Assembly: GCF_004353905.1 (NCBI RefSeq)
Contig: NZ_SMOD01000021.1
Coordinates: forward strand, 1-64,000
From: Paraburkholderia guartelaensis
GTDB lineage: Bacteria; Pseudomonadota; Gammaproteobacteria; Burkholderiales; Burkholderiaceae
Length of the DNA stretch: 64,000 nt
Direction: 5' to 3'
Position numbers and translations under genes: made by a program. The notes beneath the pieces are model-generated. The model was not told the DNA's origin. It was given only the letters and a program-made list of their open reading frames with translations, and ran no database searches. Below are positions 1 to 7,623 of this stretch, piece by piece. Each line of letters begins with the position of its first letter. The stretch's first letter is position 1.

Positions 1-172
1 GTGATGTTGCCGGCCGTCCCTTGCGCGACACGAAGCTCTCGCTCATTGCCACGCCCAGCCGATCCCAGTTGATCAGTTCAGCCAGCCGCACCAGCGGATG
101 TTTCAGATTGATCTGCTCACGCAGCGGCTGCCGGAAGAAATCTCCTTCTGTCACAGGCGTCTTCGGACCCAT
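1..172 (-). CDS. IS5-family transposase, N-terminal part (cut by window edge)
   Basis: This is the first 57 codons of a transposase that continues beyond the left edge. It opens with MGPKTPVTEGDFF and continues with a segment around QINLKHPLVRLAELINW, which resembles the N-terminal DUF772-type region of IS5-family transposases. The ATG lies just after a purine-rich GACGAGGTG that suits a ribosome binding site. The DDE catalytic domain lies outside the window, so activity cannot be judged. It sits beyond the 3' end of the malonate decarboxylase operon and points the same way. The family call rests on resemblance to remembered IS5 proteins; the exact IS cannot be named. Confidence 0.7.
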   Translation of the reverse strand, partial: MGPKTPVTEGDFFRQPLREQINLKHPLVRLAELINWDRLGVAMSESFVSRKGRPATS

Positions 173-297
173 CCGCACCTCGTCAGGATTTGCAGGATTC
201 AAGCGTCAATATGCCTGGTCCCTGCAATTCCCACAACACCAATTCGGCCTCAGAGCCTTGCCGCATAAGCCTTCGCGGATTGTTCAAGGCCGACTAA
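1..297 (-). mobile_element. End of an IS5-like insertion sequence (boundary uncertain)
   Basis: The transposase start at 172 is preceded by about 120 bases of non-coding DNA that end near a CTAA at 294-297. IS5-group elements favour CTAA/CTAG-type targets, so this could mark the element's edge. The other end is outside the window, so terminal repeats and target duplication cannot be compared and the boundary is a guess. Confidence 0.35.
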
Positions 298-360
298 ATC
301 GCTGATTTTCGATGCGGCGGCCATGCACGCGCGAGCGGCTTCGCGCTAAAAATCAAATAA

Positions 361-398
361 GAATTTATGCGCATAAACGCCGAATTCGGCATTTGCGC
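361..398 (-). terminator. Candidate terminator of the mdc operon
   Basis: A hairpin at 369-398 has the perfect core GCCGAATTCGGC and outer arms GCGCA(T)AAA / TTTGCGC with one bulged base. It begins 6 bases after the mdcH stop. Read on the minus strand it is followed by the AT-rich stretch ATAAATTCTTATTTG rather than a clean U-run, so it is a plausible but not textbook rho-independent terminator. Confidence 0.45.
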
Positions 399-403
399 TG
401 CGA

Positions 404-1342
404 TCAGGCGTCCTCGCCGAGCCGGCGCCGCACGATCGCGACGAGACGCTCCAGCGGCAAACCCGAGCCTGCGAGCGCGCTTACCTCGGGATACTGCTCG
501 CGGGCGATGTCCGTGAGCACCTGGCCGGGCGGCGCCTCGACCAGCACGCTCGCGCCCGACTCGATCATGACCGTGAGCGCGTCGTACCAGCGCACCGTGT
601 AGCGCATATTGGTGGCGAGATCGGCGCGGATGGCGTCGGCGTTGTAGAGCGGCCTGCCGCCGCGATTGTCGACATAGGCGCCGCGCGGCGTACGAAACGG
701 TATGTCGCGCGCCCAATCGGTGAGCGTATCGGCAGCATCGGCCAATAATTCGCAATGCGAAGGAACGGCCACTGCGAGCCGTTGCGCCTTGCGCGCGCCC
801 GCTTCGAGCGCGCGGGCTGCAAAGGCTTCGAGCGCGCCATCGGCGCCGGCTACGACGATTTGGCGCGGCGCGTTGACGTTCGCCACGTACACTCGCTCGC
901 CGCTGTCGCGTGCATGCGCATCCGCGAGCGCTTCCACCTGCGTCTCGCTCAGCCCCGCGATGGCCGAGAGGCCATAGCCCGAGGGCCACGCGTTTTCCAT
1001 CAGCTCGGCGCGTTTGCGCACCATCCGCAGCGCGTCGCCAAACGCCAGGGCCTCGCAGCTTACTGCGGCCGCATAGGCGCCCACGGAAAGCCCTGCGCTG
1101 AATTGCGGCGTGAGTCCTTCGTGCGCGAGCGCGCGCGCCACGGCCACGCCCGCGACCGTGAGGCCGATCTGAACGGCAACCGTAGAGCGCAAGGCGTCGT
1201 CGCTATCGAGCGTGAGGACGTCGAAGCCGAGTGCCGCCGACGCCTCGTCGAGCGTCGCCCGCACGGCGTCGTGCTGCGGCAGCTTGTGGAGGAAGCCTGC
1301 GTTTTGCGCGCCCTGGCCGGGAAAGAGCAGGGCGAGCGTCAT
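404..1342 (-). CDS. mdcH: Malonate decarboxylase epsilon subunit (malonyl-CoA:ACP transacylase)
   Basis: This 312-residue protein has the FabD/MdcH acyltransferase fold. It primes the decarboxylase by moving a malonyl group from malonyl-CoA onto the prosthetic group of the carrier protein MdcC, which is then decarboxylated to the catalytic acetyl-ACP. Visible motifs are the N-terminal LLFPGQGAQ, the nucleophile elbow GLSVGAYAA with Ser86, and the catalytic histidine in VPSHCELL (His196). The chosen ATG overlaps the mdcG stop as ATGA, so translation is probably coupled. The reading frame stays open upstream, but that part is low-complexity arginine-rich shadow of mdcG. It is the last gene of the operon. 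Confidence 0.93.
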   Translation of the reverse strand: MTLALLFPGQGAQNAGFLHKLPQHDAVRATLDEASAALGFDVLTLDSDDALRSTVAVQIGLTVAGVAVARALAHEGLTPQFSAGLSVGAYAAAVSCEALAFGDALRMVRKRAELMENAWPSGYGLSAIAGLSETQVEALADAHARDSGERVYVANVNAPRQIVVAGADGALEAFAARALEAGARKAQRLAVAVPSHCELLADAADTLTDWARDIPFRTPRGAYVDNRGGRPLYNADAIRADLATNMRYTVRWYDALTVMIESGASVLVEAPPGQVLTDIAREQYPEVSALAGSGLPLERLVAIVRRRLGEDA

Positions 1343-2016
1343 GCTGCTTGCCACGGATCGGCGACGCGCTGCGCGCCGCTGGATGCGCGCGCCAGCACGC
1401 GCGGCTTGTGCGCAGCGAGTTCGACGAGCGCGACGCCGCCTGCGGGCGTTTCGAGTTGCGCGTCGATGCGTGTGCCGGAGCGGCTGGCGGCTTGCGCGAG
1501 TGTCTGCGCGAGCGCCTCGATCGCCGCGCGTGAGATGCGTTGCGGCAGGCGAATCATGATGTCGAGATCGCTCGATGCGGTGAGGGTGGGAACGCCCGTG
1601 GCGAGTTCGAAACCGGCGCTGCCCGTTGGGCCCCAAACGTAACTGCGCAACGGCGCGGCGCTTGAGCGCAGGGTAGCGAGCGCGATGAACGCGGGCAGTG
1701 CGCGGCGTGCGCGAAGCGGCTCAACGCCGAGCAGATCCTCCGGACTGGTTGATGATTCGATATCCTCAGTATTGAGCCAGGTGCCGAAACGCTCCGAACG
1801 TACGCTGCCGCGCACGCCTACCGCCACGAAGCCCGCCGCCGCGCAAGTGCGCCGCACGACCACCCAGGGCGCGCGGGCAAGCGCGCCGCGTACCCAATCC
1901 GGCTCGTCGCCTGACGGCGTATGGCGCGCGATGCGAAGCAGGTCGTGCGCGCGCCAGCGCGTGTCGTCCACGCGCGGCGCGTCAGCAGCGAACGGCGGGG
2001 CGGCGCACACGCGCAT
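1339..2016 (-). CDS. mdcG: Phosphoribosyl-dephospho-CoA transferase (holo-ACP synthase of malonate decarboxylase)
   Basis: This 225-residue protein attaches the 2'-(5''-phosphoribosyl)-3'-dephospho-CoA group to the serine of MdcC, releasing pyrophosphate. The nucleotidyltransferase-type metal motif SSDLDIMIRL (Asp150, Asp152) and the segment WGPTGSAGFELATG (128-141) are typical of MdcG. Its substrate is made by MdcB, encoded in the same operon. The start codon shares one base with the mdcE stop (TGATG) and the stop overlaps mdcH, so it is tightly coupled on both sides. Length matches the family, and I see no missing motif. Confidence 0.92.
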   Translation of the reverse strand: MRVCAAPPFAADAPRVDDTRWRAHDLLRIARHTPSGDEPDWVRGALARAPWVVVRRTCAAAGFVAVGVRGSVRSERFGTWLNTEDIESSTSPEDLLGVEPLRARRALPAFIALATLRSSAAPLRSYVWGPTGSAGFELATGVPTLTASSDLDIMIRLPQRISRAAIEALAQTLAQAASRSGTRIDAQLETPAGGVALVELAAHKPRVLARASSGAQRVADPWQAA

Positions 2017-2831
2017 CAGCTAGCGTCCCACTGTTGTGCCAGACGCTTGCGCACCTCGATCGACGCCGCGCGCGTACGCTGCGCCGACTCGCCTTGCAGA
2101 CGATGCGCGAGGCCGCTCTTGTCGCCGCGTGCTTCACGTACCTTCTGTGCGAGCACATCGCGCACGCGTGTGATCTGCGCTGCGCTCGGCGCGTCCGCAT
2201 CGACGCCCTCGATCAACTCGTCGAGCAGACCGAGTTTCGCGAACGAAGTCATCGAATACGACATCGGCACGATCTTTTCGCCAAGCTCGTCGAGGTCCTC
2301 GACGCTGCGCCGCGTGACGCGCGCCGCCGCTTCCTTGCCCATGGCGTGGACCATCGTGCCGGGCGCGTCGAGCGCGACGATGCGATTGGCCTGATAGCCG
2401 TGCGCGAGAAACGCGCCCGACATGGCGGGTCCGACGATCAGCGCCACTACGGGATGCCCCGCGAGCCGCGCGCTCGCGTAGGCGTCCACGGCCGAAGCGC
2501 AGGCGAGGTGAATGCCGAGCATCTCCTCCCGATAGCCGTATGCCTGGCTCTTCACATCCACGATCGCGACGATGGGGCGGCGCTTGCCGCTCGTGGCGTC
2601 CTCGGCAATCGCTTCGCGTACGGCCTTCGCGAGACGCCAGCCTTGTTCGAGGCCCACCACGTTGTCGCGCGCGCGCGGAAAGCGGCTCGCGGGATCGGGC
2701 GCGACGGTGATGAAGCGCGCGGTCTCGTCGTCGAGCGGCGCGTCGGCGTATTGCACGCACGCGCCTTGCGTTTCCACGCCCGCGAGGGCGCGCAGCCAGC
2801 GTGAGCCGCGGCTCGTCGTCGTGTCGTTCAT
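2016..2831 (-). CDS. mdcE: Malonate decarboxylase gamma subunit
   Basis: This 271-residue protein forms, with MdcD, the carboxyltransferase-like core that decarboxylates malonyl-S-ACP to acetyl-S-ACP and CO2. It has a crotonase/carboxyltransferase-like fold, seen in the segments around SQAYGYREEMLGIHLA and VGPAMSGAFLAHGYQ, the latter a glycine-rich oxyanion-hole region. The ATG overlaps the mdcD stop as ATGA, and the TGA shares a base with the mdcG ATG. The reading frame extends about 130 codons upstream inside mdcD, but without family similarity, so the internal ATG is taken. The enzyme acts in the cytoplasm in the biotin-independent malonate decarboxylase complex. Confidence 0.93.
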   Translation of the reverse strand: MNDTTTSRGSRWLRALAGVETQGACVQYADAPLDDETARFITVAPDPASRFPRARDNVVGLEQGWRLAKAVREAIAEDATSGKRRPIVAIVDVKSQAYGYREEMLGIHLACASAVDAYASARLAGHPVVALIVGPAMSGAFLAHGYQANRIVALDAPGTMVHAMGKEAAARVTRRSVEDLDELGEKIVPMSYSMTSFAKLGLLDELIEGVDADAPSAAQITRVRDVLAQKVREARGDKSGLAHRLQGESAQRTRAASIEVRKRLAQQWDAS

Positions 2832-3709
2832 GCGTTTTCTCCGCGCAGGTTCAGGGGCGAAGCGGTGAACACCGCACGCATCATTTCTGGGGTGACGCTG
2901 GCGGGATCGATCTGCGCGAGTTTCGCGAGCGTGGCATCCACGTCCGCCGAGCGCGGCGTGCGCGGCGCGCCTTGCGCAAACGCCGTGCGCACGGCGGCGC
3001 GCACATCGTCTACCGCGTCTTCGACGAGCGCATCGGCGAAACCGGTCTGCGCGCGCTGCTCCCCGCCGATCAATTGCCACACCTGGCGGCGGTCGCTCGA
3101 ATCGAGTTCCTCGATGCCGGCTTCCTGCTCGATCACCTCCGGACCATTCATGCCGAGGCGGCCTTGCTTCGTCATCACGAGCGTCGAACAGAGGGCCGCC
3201 GCGAGCGACATGCCGCCAAAACAACCCACCATGCCCGCGATCACGCCGACCACGGGCACATGCGCGCGCAACGCGACGATGGCCGACTGGATCTCCGCAA
3301 TCACGGCAAGGCCGAGATTGGCCTCCTGCAAGCGCACGCCACCGGTTTCGAACAGGATGACGGGCCGCACGATTTTGCCGCGCTCGCAGTCGGCGAGCGC
3401 CAGTTCGAGTGCGGCGGCGATCTTGCTGCCCGACACTTCGCCGATGCTGCCGCCCTGGAATGCCGATTCGATCGCGGCTACGACAGCGGGCTGCCCGTCG
3501 ATGGTGCCGCGCGCGATCACCGCGCCGTCATCGGCCTGGCAGACGATGCCCTGCAACGGCAGCCACGGCGATTCGATACGGTCGAAGGGCCCAAGCAGTT
3601 CGCGGAACGTGCCCGCGTCCAGCACGGCGGCCGCGCGTTCGCGCGCGCTCAATTCGATGAAGCTCTCGCGCAGCAGCGCGCCGGGCGTCAGTTGATTCGT
3701 GCTGCTCAT
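2828..3709 (-). CDS. mdcD: Malonate decarboxylase beta subunit
   Basis: This 293-residue acetyl-CoA-carboxylase-beta-like protein is the partner of MdcE in decarboxylation of the malonyl thioester on MdcC. Diagnostic stretches are GGSIGEVSGSKI, the LFETGGVRLQEAN segment and the glycine-rich GMVGCFGGMSLAAAL, which in this family helps build the active site. Both ends overlap neighbours by ATGA (mdcC upstream, mdcE downstream). Length and motif order match typical MdcD. It is encoded as a separate subunit, the usual arrangement in biotin-independent systems. Confidence 0.94.
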   Translation of the reverse strand: MSSTNQLTPGALLRESFIELSARERAAAVLDAGTFRELLGPFDRIESPWLPLQGIVCQADDGAVIARGTIDGQPAVVAAIESAFQGGSIGEVSGSKIAAALELALADCERGKIVRPVILFETGGVRLQEANLGLAVIAEIQSAIVALRAHVPVVGVIAGMVGCFGGMSLAAALCSTLVMTKQGRLGMNGPEVIEQEAGIEELDSSDRRQVWQLIGGEQRAQTGFADALVEDAVDDVRAAVRTAFAQGAPRTPRSADVDATLAKLAQIDPASVTPEMMRAVFTASPLNLRGENA

Positions 3710-4008
3710 GACTGCGCCTCCTGCGCGGCTTCCACGGCTTCCGCGAGACGTAGCGCCACCACACCGGGTGTGGCGCCGAAGTCGTTGATCTCGATGAGCG
3801 CCGCGCCGTCGTAACGCGTGAAGAAGCGGTCGAGCACGCTCTTCCAGATATGGCTATAGCCGTCCACGCTCGTATGCACGACCACGCGCGCCTGCATGTC
3901 GCTCGCGGGCTGCAGCAGCACTTCGAGATCGCCCGAGCCCACCACGCCCACGTGGGCGCGTGTCGTCACGGCGCGTTGCGCCGGATAGTCGAATGTCAGT
4001 TGTTCCAT
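3706..4008 (-). CDS. mdcC: Malonate decarboxylase acyl carrier protein (delta subunit)
   Basis: This 100-residue carrier protein holds the malonyl and acetyl groups as thioesters on a phosphoribosyl-dephospho-CoA arm. The arm is expected on Ser25 in the motif VVGSGDLEVL, which matches the MdcC attachment site rather than the DSL motif of fatty-acid ACPs. It starts 13 bases inside the 3' end of mdcB and its stop overlaps the mdcD start. It requires MdcB and MdcG for maturation, both encoded in this operon. Confidence 0.93.
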   Translation of the reverse strand: MEQLTFDYPAQRAVTTRAHVGVVGSGDLEVLLQPASDMQARVVVHTSVDGYSHIWKSVLDRFFTRYDGAALIEINDFGATPGVVALRLAEAVEAAQEAQS

Positions 4009-4952
4009 GAAACCGTCCTCCCGCCCATGCGGTGCTGAACCAGTCTGTCGATGAAGAGCGTCGCGGCGAGCAGATCAGCCGCGCCACCCGGCGATGCGTT
4101 GAGTGCGAGCAGCGCGCGTTCGAGCGCGTCGAACGCGGCGCGGCCGGCTTGCGTGGCGACGCCGCCCGCGTCGCGCACGCGCTGCGCGCCCGTTCGAGCT
4201 GCCTCGCGCCCGGCGAGCCCCGCGCGATGCAGCACGCAGGTGTCGTCGAGCGAGGCCATGATCGCGAGCAGGGCGTCCACGCGCGCGTGGGCTTCTTCGT
4301 ACCCTTGCGCGCGTGCGGCGTGCAGTGCGGGCAGACCCACGCGCACGACGTGCGGAAAGCCTTCTTGCGCTTCACTGCGCGCGCCGCCTACGTTGTAGCG
4401 CTGACGCACGCGCTCTCCGTTGCTTTGCGCGGGCTGTGCGAGCAGGTCGTCGAAGCGCGCGATCTGCGCAGCCGTTTCGCAGATGTGCGCCGCGTGGGCA
4501 CATTCGCTGTCGCTGCTTTGCGGCGTATGCACGATCGCCGCGCCCGCCACCAGCAACCCGACGATCCAGATCGCGCCGCGATGCGCGTTGCTGCCCTGCG
4601 TCGCGCGCATCATCGCGGCTTCGCCGGCGCGGCCGATGCGCGCGAGATCAGTGCGCAAAGCCGTGCCGGGCGCGGCCCCGCGCGAGGCGCGCGCGAGTGC
4701 TTCGAACGTGGGTTCTAGCGCGTGCGCCGAACGCAGCATCGTCGCGAGATCGAGATCGCTGTGCGCGCCACTACCGCGCGCGTCCACGAGCGCGGGCTTG
4801 GGCGTGAGGCGCGCCTCTTCGATCAGCGCGTCGCGGGCGAAGCGGGCGAGCTGCGCGTCGGAGGAGGACAGCCGCGAGTCGCCAGCGTACGAAACGCGTC
4901 GCGCGAGACCCGCGGAGCCCTCGGCAAGCGCCGTAAAAGGAAGCGTACGCAT
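3996..4952 (-). CDS. mdcB: Triphosphoribosyl-dephospho-CoA synthase
   Basis: This 318-residue CitG/MdcB-family enzyme makes the prosthetic-group precursor from ATP and 3'-dephospho-CoA, releasing adenine. Family motifs are clear: LTPKPALVDARGSGAHSDL near residues 50-70, GSNAHRGAIW, DDTCVLHRAG and SPGGAADLLAA near the C-terminus. It starts 5 bases after the mdcA stop and overlaps mdcC by 13 bases. Its position directly behind mdcA differs from the late position of citG/mdcB genes in some other operons. No frameshift or missing motif was seen. Confidence 0.93.
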   Translation of the reverse strand: MRTLPFTALAEGSAGLARRVSYAGDSRLSSSDAQLARFARDALIEEARLTPKPALVDARGSGAHSDLDLATMLRSAHALEPTFEALARASRGAAPGTALRTDLARIGRAGEAAMMRATQGSNAHRGAIWIVGLLVAGAAIVHTPQSSDSECAHAAHICETAAQIARFDDLLAQPAQSNGERVRQRYNVGGARSEAQEGFPHVVRVGLPALHAARAQGYEEAHARVDALLAIMASLDDTCVLHRAGLAGREAARTGAQRVRDAGGVATQAGRAAFDALERALLALNASPGGAADLLAATLFIDRLVQHRMGGRTVSWNN

Positions 4953-4957
4953 CGCGC

Positions 4958-6631
4958 TTACCAGCTACGGAAACGGGCGGGCGGCGCATAGAGTCCGCCG
5001 GACCACGTCACCAGATCGTCGATGCTGCGCGCCGCGAGCAGCGAGCGCTTGGCCTCGCCGCGCAAAATGCCGAGATCCTCGGGGAACTGCACGATGCCGC
5101 GGCGGCGCAGTTCGTCGGTTTTCTGCTGCTGCGCGCGCAGGCCGATGGGCGTCACGCCCGCCACGGCCGCGAGCGCGGCGCGGCGTTCGTCGACGCCCTC
5201 TGCGCGATGCAGGTGCGCAATGCCTTCTTCGGTCACGACATGGCTCACGTCGTCGCCGTAGATCATCACGGGCGCGACGGGCATGCCGCTCTTCTGGCCC
5301 ACGGCGATGGCGTCGAGTTCGTCGACGAAAGTCGGTTCTCCGCCTTTCTTCCAGGTTTCCGCCAGTTGCACCACGAGCTTGTGGCCGCGCGATACGGGAC
5401 CGTTGTCCTTGAGCAGCTTGAGCCAGGCTTCGCTCGCATGGCGCCGTCCGCGTGGATCGTGGCCCATGTTCGGCGCGCCGCCGAAGCCCGCGAGCCGGCC
5501 GCGCGTGACGGTGGACGAATTCGCGTCCGCGTCGATCTGCAGCGTCGAGCCGATGAAGAGGTCCACGGCATATTGCCCCGCGAGCTGGCACAGCACGCGA
5601 TTCGAGCGCAGGCTGCCGTCGCTGCCCGTGAAGAACACATCGGGCCGCGCGGCGATATAGGCTTCCATGCCCACTTCGCTGCCGAAGCAATGCACGCTCT
5701 CCACCCAGCCCGATTCGATGGCGGGAATCAGCGTGGGGTGCGGATTGAGCGTCCAGTTACGGCAGATCTTGCCCTTCAGGCCCAGCGATTCACCGTACGT
5801 GGGGAGCAGCAATTCGATCGCGGCGGTGTCGAAGCCAATACCGTGATTGAGCGCGGCGATGCCATAGGGCGCGTAAATGCCCTTGATGACCATCATCGCG
5901 GTGAGCACCTGCAAGTCGCCGATGTGGCGCGGATCGCGCGTAAAGAGCGGCTCGACCGCGAACGGCCGGTCGGCCTGCACGACCAAGTCGACCCACGAGC
6001 CAGGAATGTCCACGCGTGGCAGTTCATCGACAATTTCGTTTACCTGAACGATCACGATGCCCTGGCTGAACGCGGCCGCTTCGGCGATGGTCGGTGTGTC
6101 TTCGGTATTCGGGCCGGTGTAGAGATTGCCGTGACGGTCGGCTTTTTCGGCGCACAGCAGTGCGACCTGGGGGATCAGGTCGACGAACATGCGCGCGTAC
6201 AGTTCGACATAGGTATGGATCGCGCCCACTTCGAGCTGGCCGTCTTCGAGCAACTGCGCGACGCGCAGGCTCTGCGGCCCCGCGAACGCGAAGTCGACGC
6301 GGTGCGCAATGCCACGCTCGAACAGCGTGAGATGCTCGGGGCGGCTGATGCTGGAAATCAGCAGATGAACGTTGTTGACCTTGGCCGGATCGGCCTTGGC
6401 CAGCGAGCGCGAGAGGAAGTCGGCCTGCTTCTGGTTGTCGCCTTCGAGCGCGACGCGGTCGCCCGGGCGGATCAGCAGTTCGAGCGCATCGGTCATACGC
6501 GAGGCGGGCAGGACACCGTCTTCGAGCCAGCCCGAAACGGCGGCGAGGCGGCGGGCCTTTTCGTCGCGGCGCGTGGTCCAAGAGCGCGGCGCGAGGTCAG
6601 GCGAGGTTGGCGTGTCAGCTTGAGGCTTCAT
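4958..6631 (-). CDS. mdcA: Malonate decarboxylase alpha subunit (acetyl-S-ACP:malonate ACP transferase)
   Basis: This 557-residue subunit swaps the acetyl group on MdcC for malonate, giving malonyl-S-ACP and free acetate. It is the first structural gene of the operon. The CoA-transferase-like protein carries stretches such as NTEDTPTIAEAAAF, GGAPNMGHDPRGRRHAS and YGDDVSHVVTEEGIAHLHRAEG, which are typical of full-length MdcA. Length matches the family. Its ATG lies 17 bases inside the upstream GntR regulator gene, so regulator and enzyme are probably co-transcribed and translationally linked. Confidence 0.95.
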   Translation of the reverse strand: MKPQADTPTSPDLAPRSWTTRRDEKARRLAAVSGWLEDGVLPASRMTDALELLIRPGDRVALEGDNQKQADFLSRSLAKADPAKVNNVHLLISSISRPEHLTLFERGIAHRVDFAFAGPQSLRVAQLLEDGQLEVGAIHTYVELYARMFVDLIPQVALLCAEKADRHGNLYTGPNTEDTPTIAEAAAFSQGIVIVQVNEIVDELPRVDIPGSWVDLVVQADRPFAVEPLFTRDPRHIGDLQVLTAMMVIKGIYAPYGIAALNHGIGFDTAAIELLLPTYGESLGLKGKICRNWTLNPHPTLIPAIESGWVESVHCFGSEVGMEAYIAARPDVFFTGSDGSLRSNRVLCQLAGQYAVDLFIGSTLQIDADANSSTVTRGRLAGFGGAPNMGHDPRGRRHASEAWLKLLKDNGPVSRGHKLVVQLAETWKKGGEPTFVDELDAIAVGQKSGMPVAPVMIYGDDVSHVVTEEGIAHLHRAEGVDERRAALAAVAGVTPIGLRAQQQKTDELRRRGIVQFPEDLGILRGEAKRSLLAARSIDDLVTWSGGLYAPPARFRSW

Positions 6632-7406
6632 CGGCAGTTCGGCTCCGTGAACGGGAAGAGGCGGCGCGCGGCTTTGCGGCGGCAGTCTGTGCCGAAGGTG
6701 GCACTGAGGTTGCCACTGCAGGCAGCGCGGCGCGCTCGGTCAGGAAACGGTAGATGAGTTCGCCCGTGCCGAGCAGGTGCTCGGCCACGAGTTTTTGCGC
6801 AGTGGGCACGTCGCCGCGCTTCACGGCGGCAAGAATTTCGGTGTGCTCACTATCGGATTCGCCCTTGTATTCGGGAAAGCCGAATTTCAGGCGCAGATAA
6901 CGTTCGCCGCGGCGATGGAGCGCGGTGAGCATCTCCAGCAACTGCGGGCGGCCGGCGGGCGCATAGAGGCTCATGTGAAAGGCCTCGTTGCGCGCGACAT
7001 AGAGCGACGGATCGCGCTCGCGCTTCGCGGCGGCGGCCAGCGCGGTCACTTCGCGCAGCGAGGCGCTCGTGTGATTCGGAATGGCGAGGCCGAGCGCGAG
7101 GCTTTCGAGCGCGGAGCGGATCTCGTAGATCTCGCGCGCTTCGTCGGCGGAGAGCGAGGCCACGCTCGCGCCCTTGTTTACCTCGATCTTCGCCCAGCCT
7201 TCGCTCGCGAGCTGGCGCAGGGCCTCGCGCACGGGGATGGCGCTGACCGAAAAATGCCGCGCGATCGCGTCCTGGCGCAATGGCGCATCAGGCGCGAGCT
7301 TGCCCTCGACGATCGCGCTGCGCAGGGCGTCGGCGATCATGCGCGAGGTGCTGGTGCGGGGCGCTGCCGCGCCTTCCAGGGGAAAACCATTCGTTGCGTC
7401 GCTCAT
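6615..7406 (-). CDS. GntR-family (FCD) regulator of the malonate operon
   Basis: This 263-residue FadR-subfamily regulator has a winged-helix domain at about residues 20-82, including QDAIARHFSVSAIPVREAL, and an all-helical FCD effector domain after it (EIYEIRSALESLAL, HMSLYAP). It leads the operon and overlaps mdcA by 17 bases, so it is probably autoregulated together with the enzymes and responds to malonate or malonyl-CoA; this parallels GntR-type MdcY of Acinetobacter, by inference. The chosen ATG at 7404-7406 gives the usual N-terminus; a much longer frame upstream lacks similarity. The C-terminus is a low-complexity Ala/Ser/Arg tail. Confidence 0.87.
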   Translation of the reverse strand: MSDATNGFPLEGAAAPRTSTSRMIADALRSAIVEGKLAPDAPLRQDAIARHFSVSAIPVREALRQLASEGWAKIEVNKGASVASLSADEAREIYEIRSALESLALGLAIPNHTSASLREVTALAAAAKRERDPSLYVARNEAFHMSLYAPAGRPQLLEMLTALHRRGERYLRLKFGFPEYKGESDSEHTEILAAVKRGDVPTAQKLVAEHLLGTGELIYRFLTERAALPAVATSVPPSAQTAAAKPRAASSRSRSRTADEASS

Positions 7407-7410
7407 GAGA

Positions 7411-7430
7411 TCAAATATTATATATAAAAC
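7411..7430. promoter_or_regulatory. AT-rich palindrome before the GntR-mdc operon
   Basis: A perfect 10-base palindrome TTATATATAA (7418-7427) stands out in otherwise GC-rich DNA, 11-21 bases before the GntR start. On the minus strand it contains TATAAT (7417-7422), which could be a -10 element of a very short-leader transcript, and the palindrome could equally be an autoregulatory operator. No clear Shine-Dalgarno precedes this ATG. The rest of 7431-7623 up to the divergent carrier gene shows nothing else I can name. Confidence 0.4.
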
Positions 7431-7623
7431 GACCGGGGCGAAAGCCTCCAAAACCCGCAACACAGAAACACCAGATTCACTATAGACGGGTAAGAAGAAC
7501 GGGGGCTTACAGGGAGTTCCTGAAGAGGGCCGGCACTGCCGCGGCCTGCATTTCCGCGTTTCGCGGCGTGCGTGCGCATCTTGCTGCGTGGGCTGGCGAG
7601 GCATCAATGGAGAGAGGAGCATC

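Noticed and set aside
5207..6757. Open frame of 516 codons opposite mdcA
   Set aside because: Shadow of the highly conserved mdcA; no recognisable domain and no ribosome binding site.
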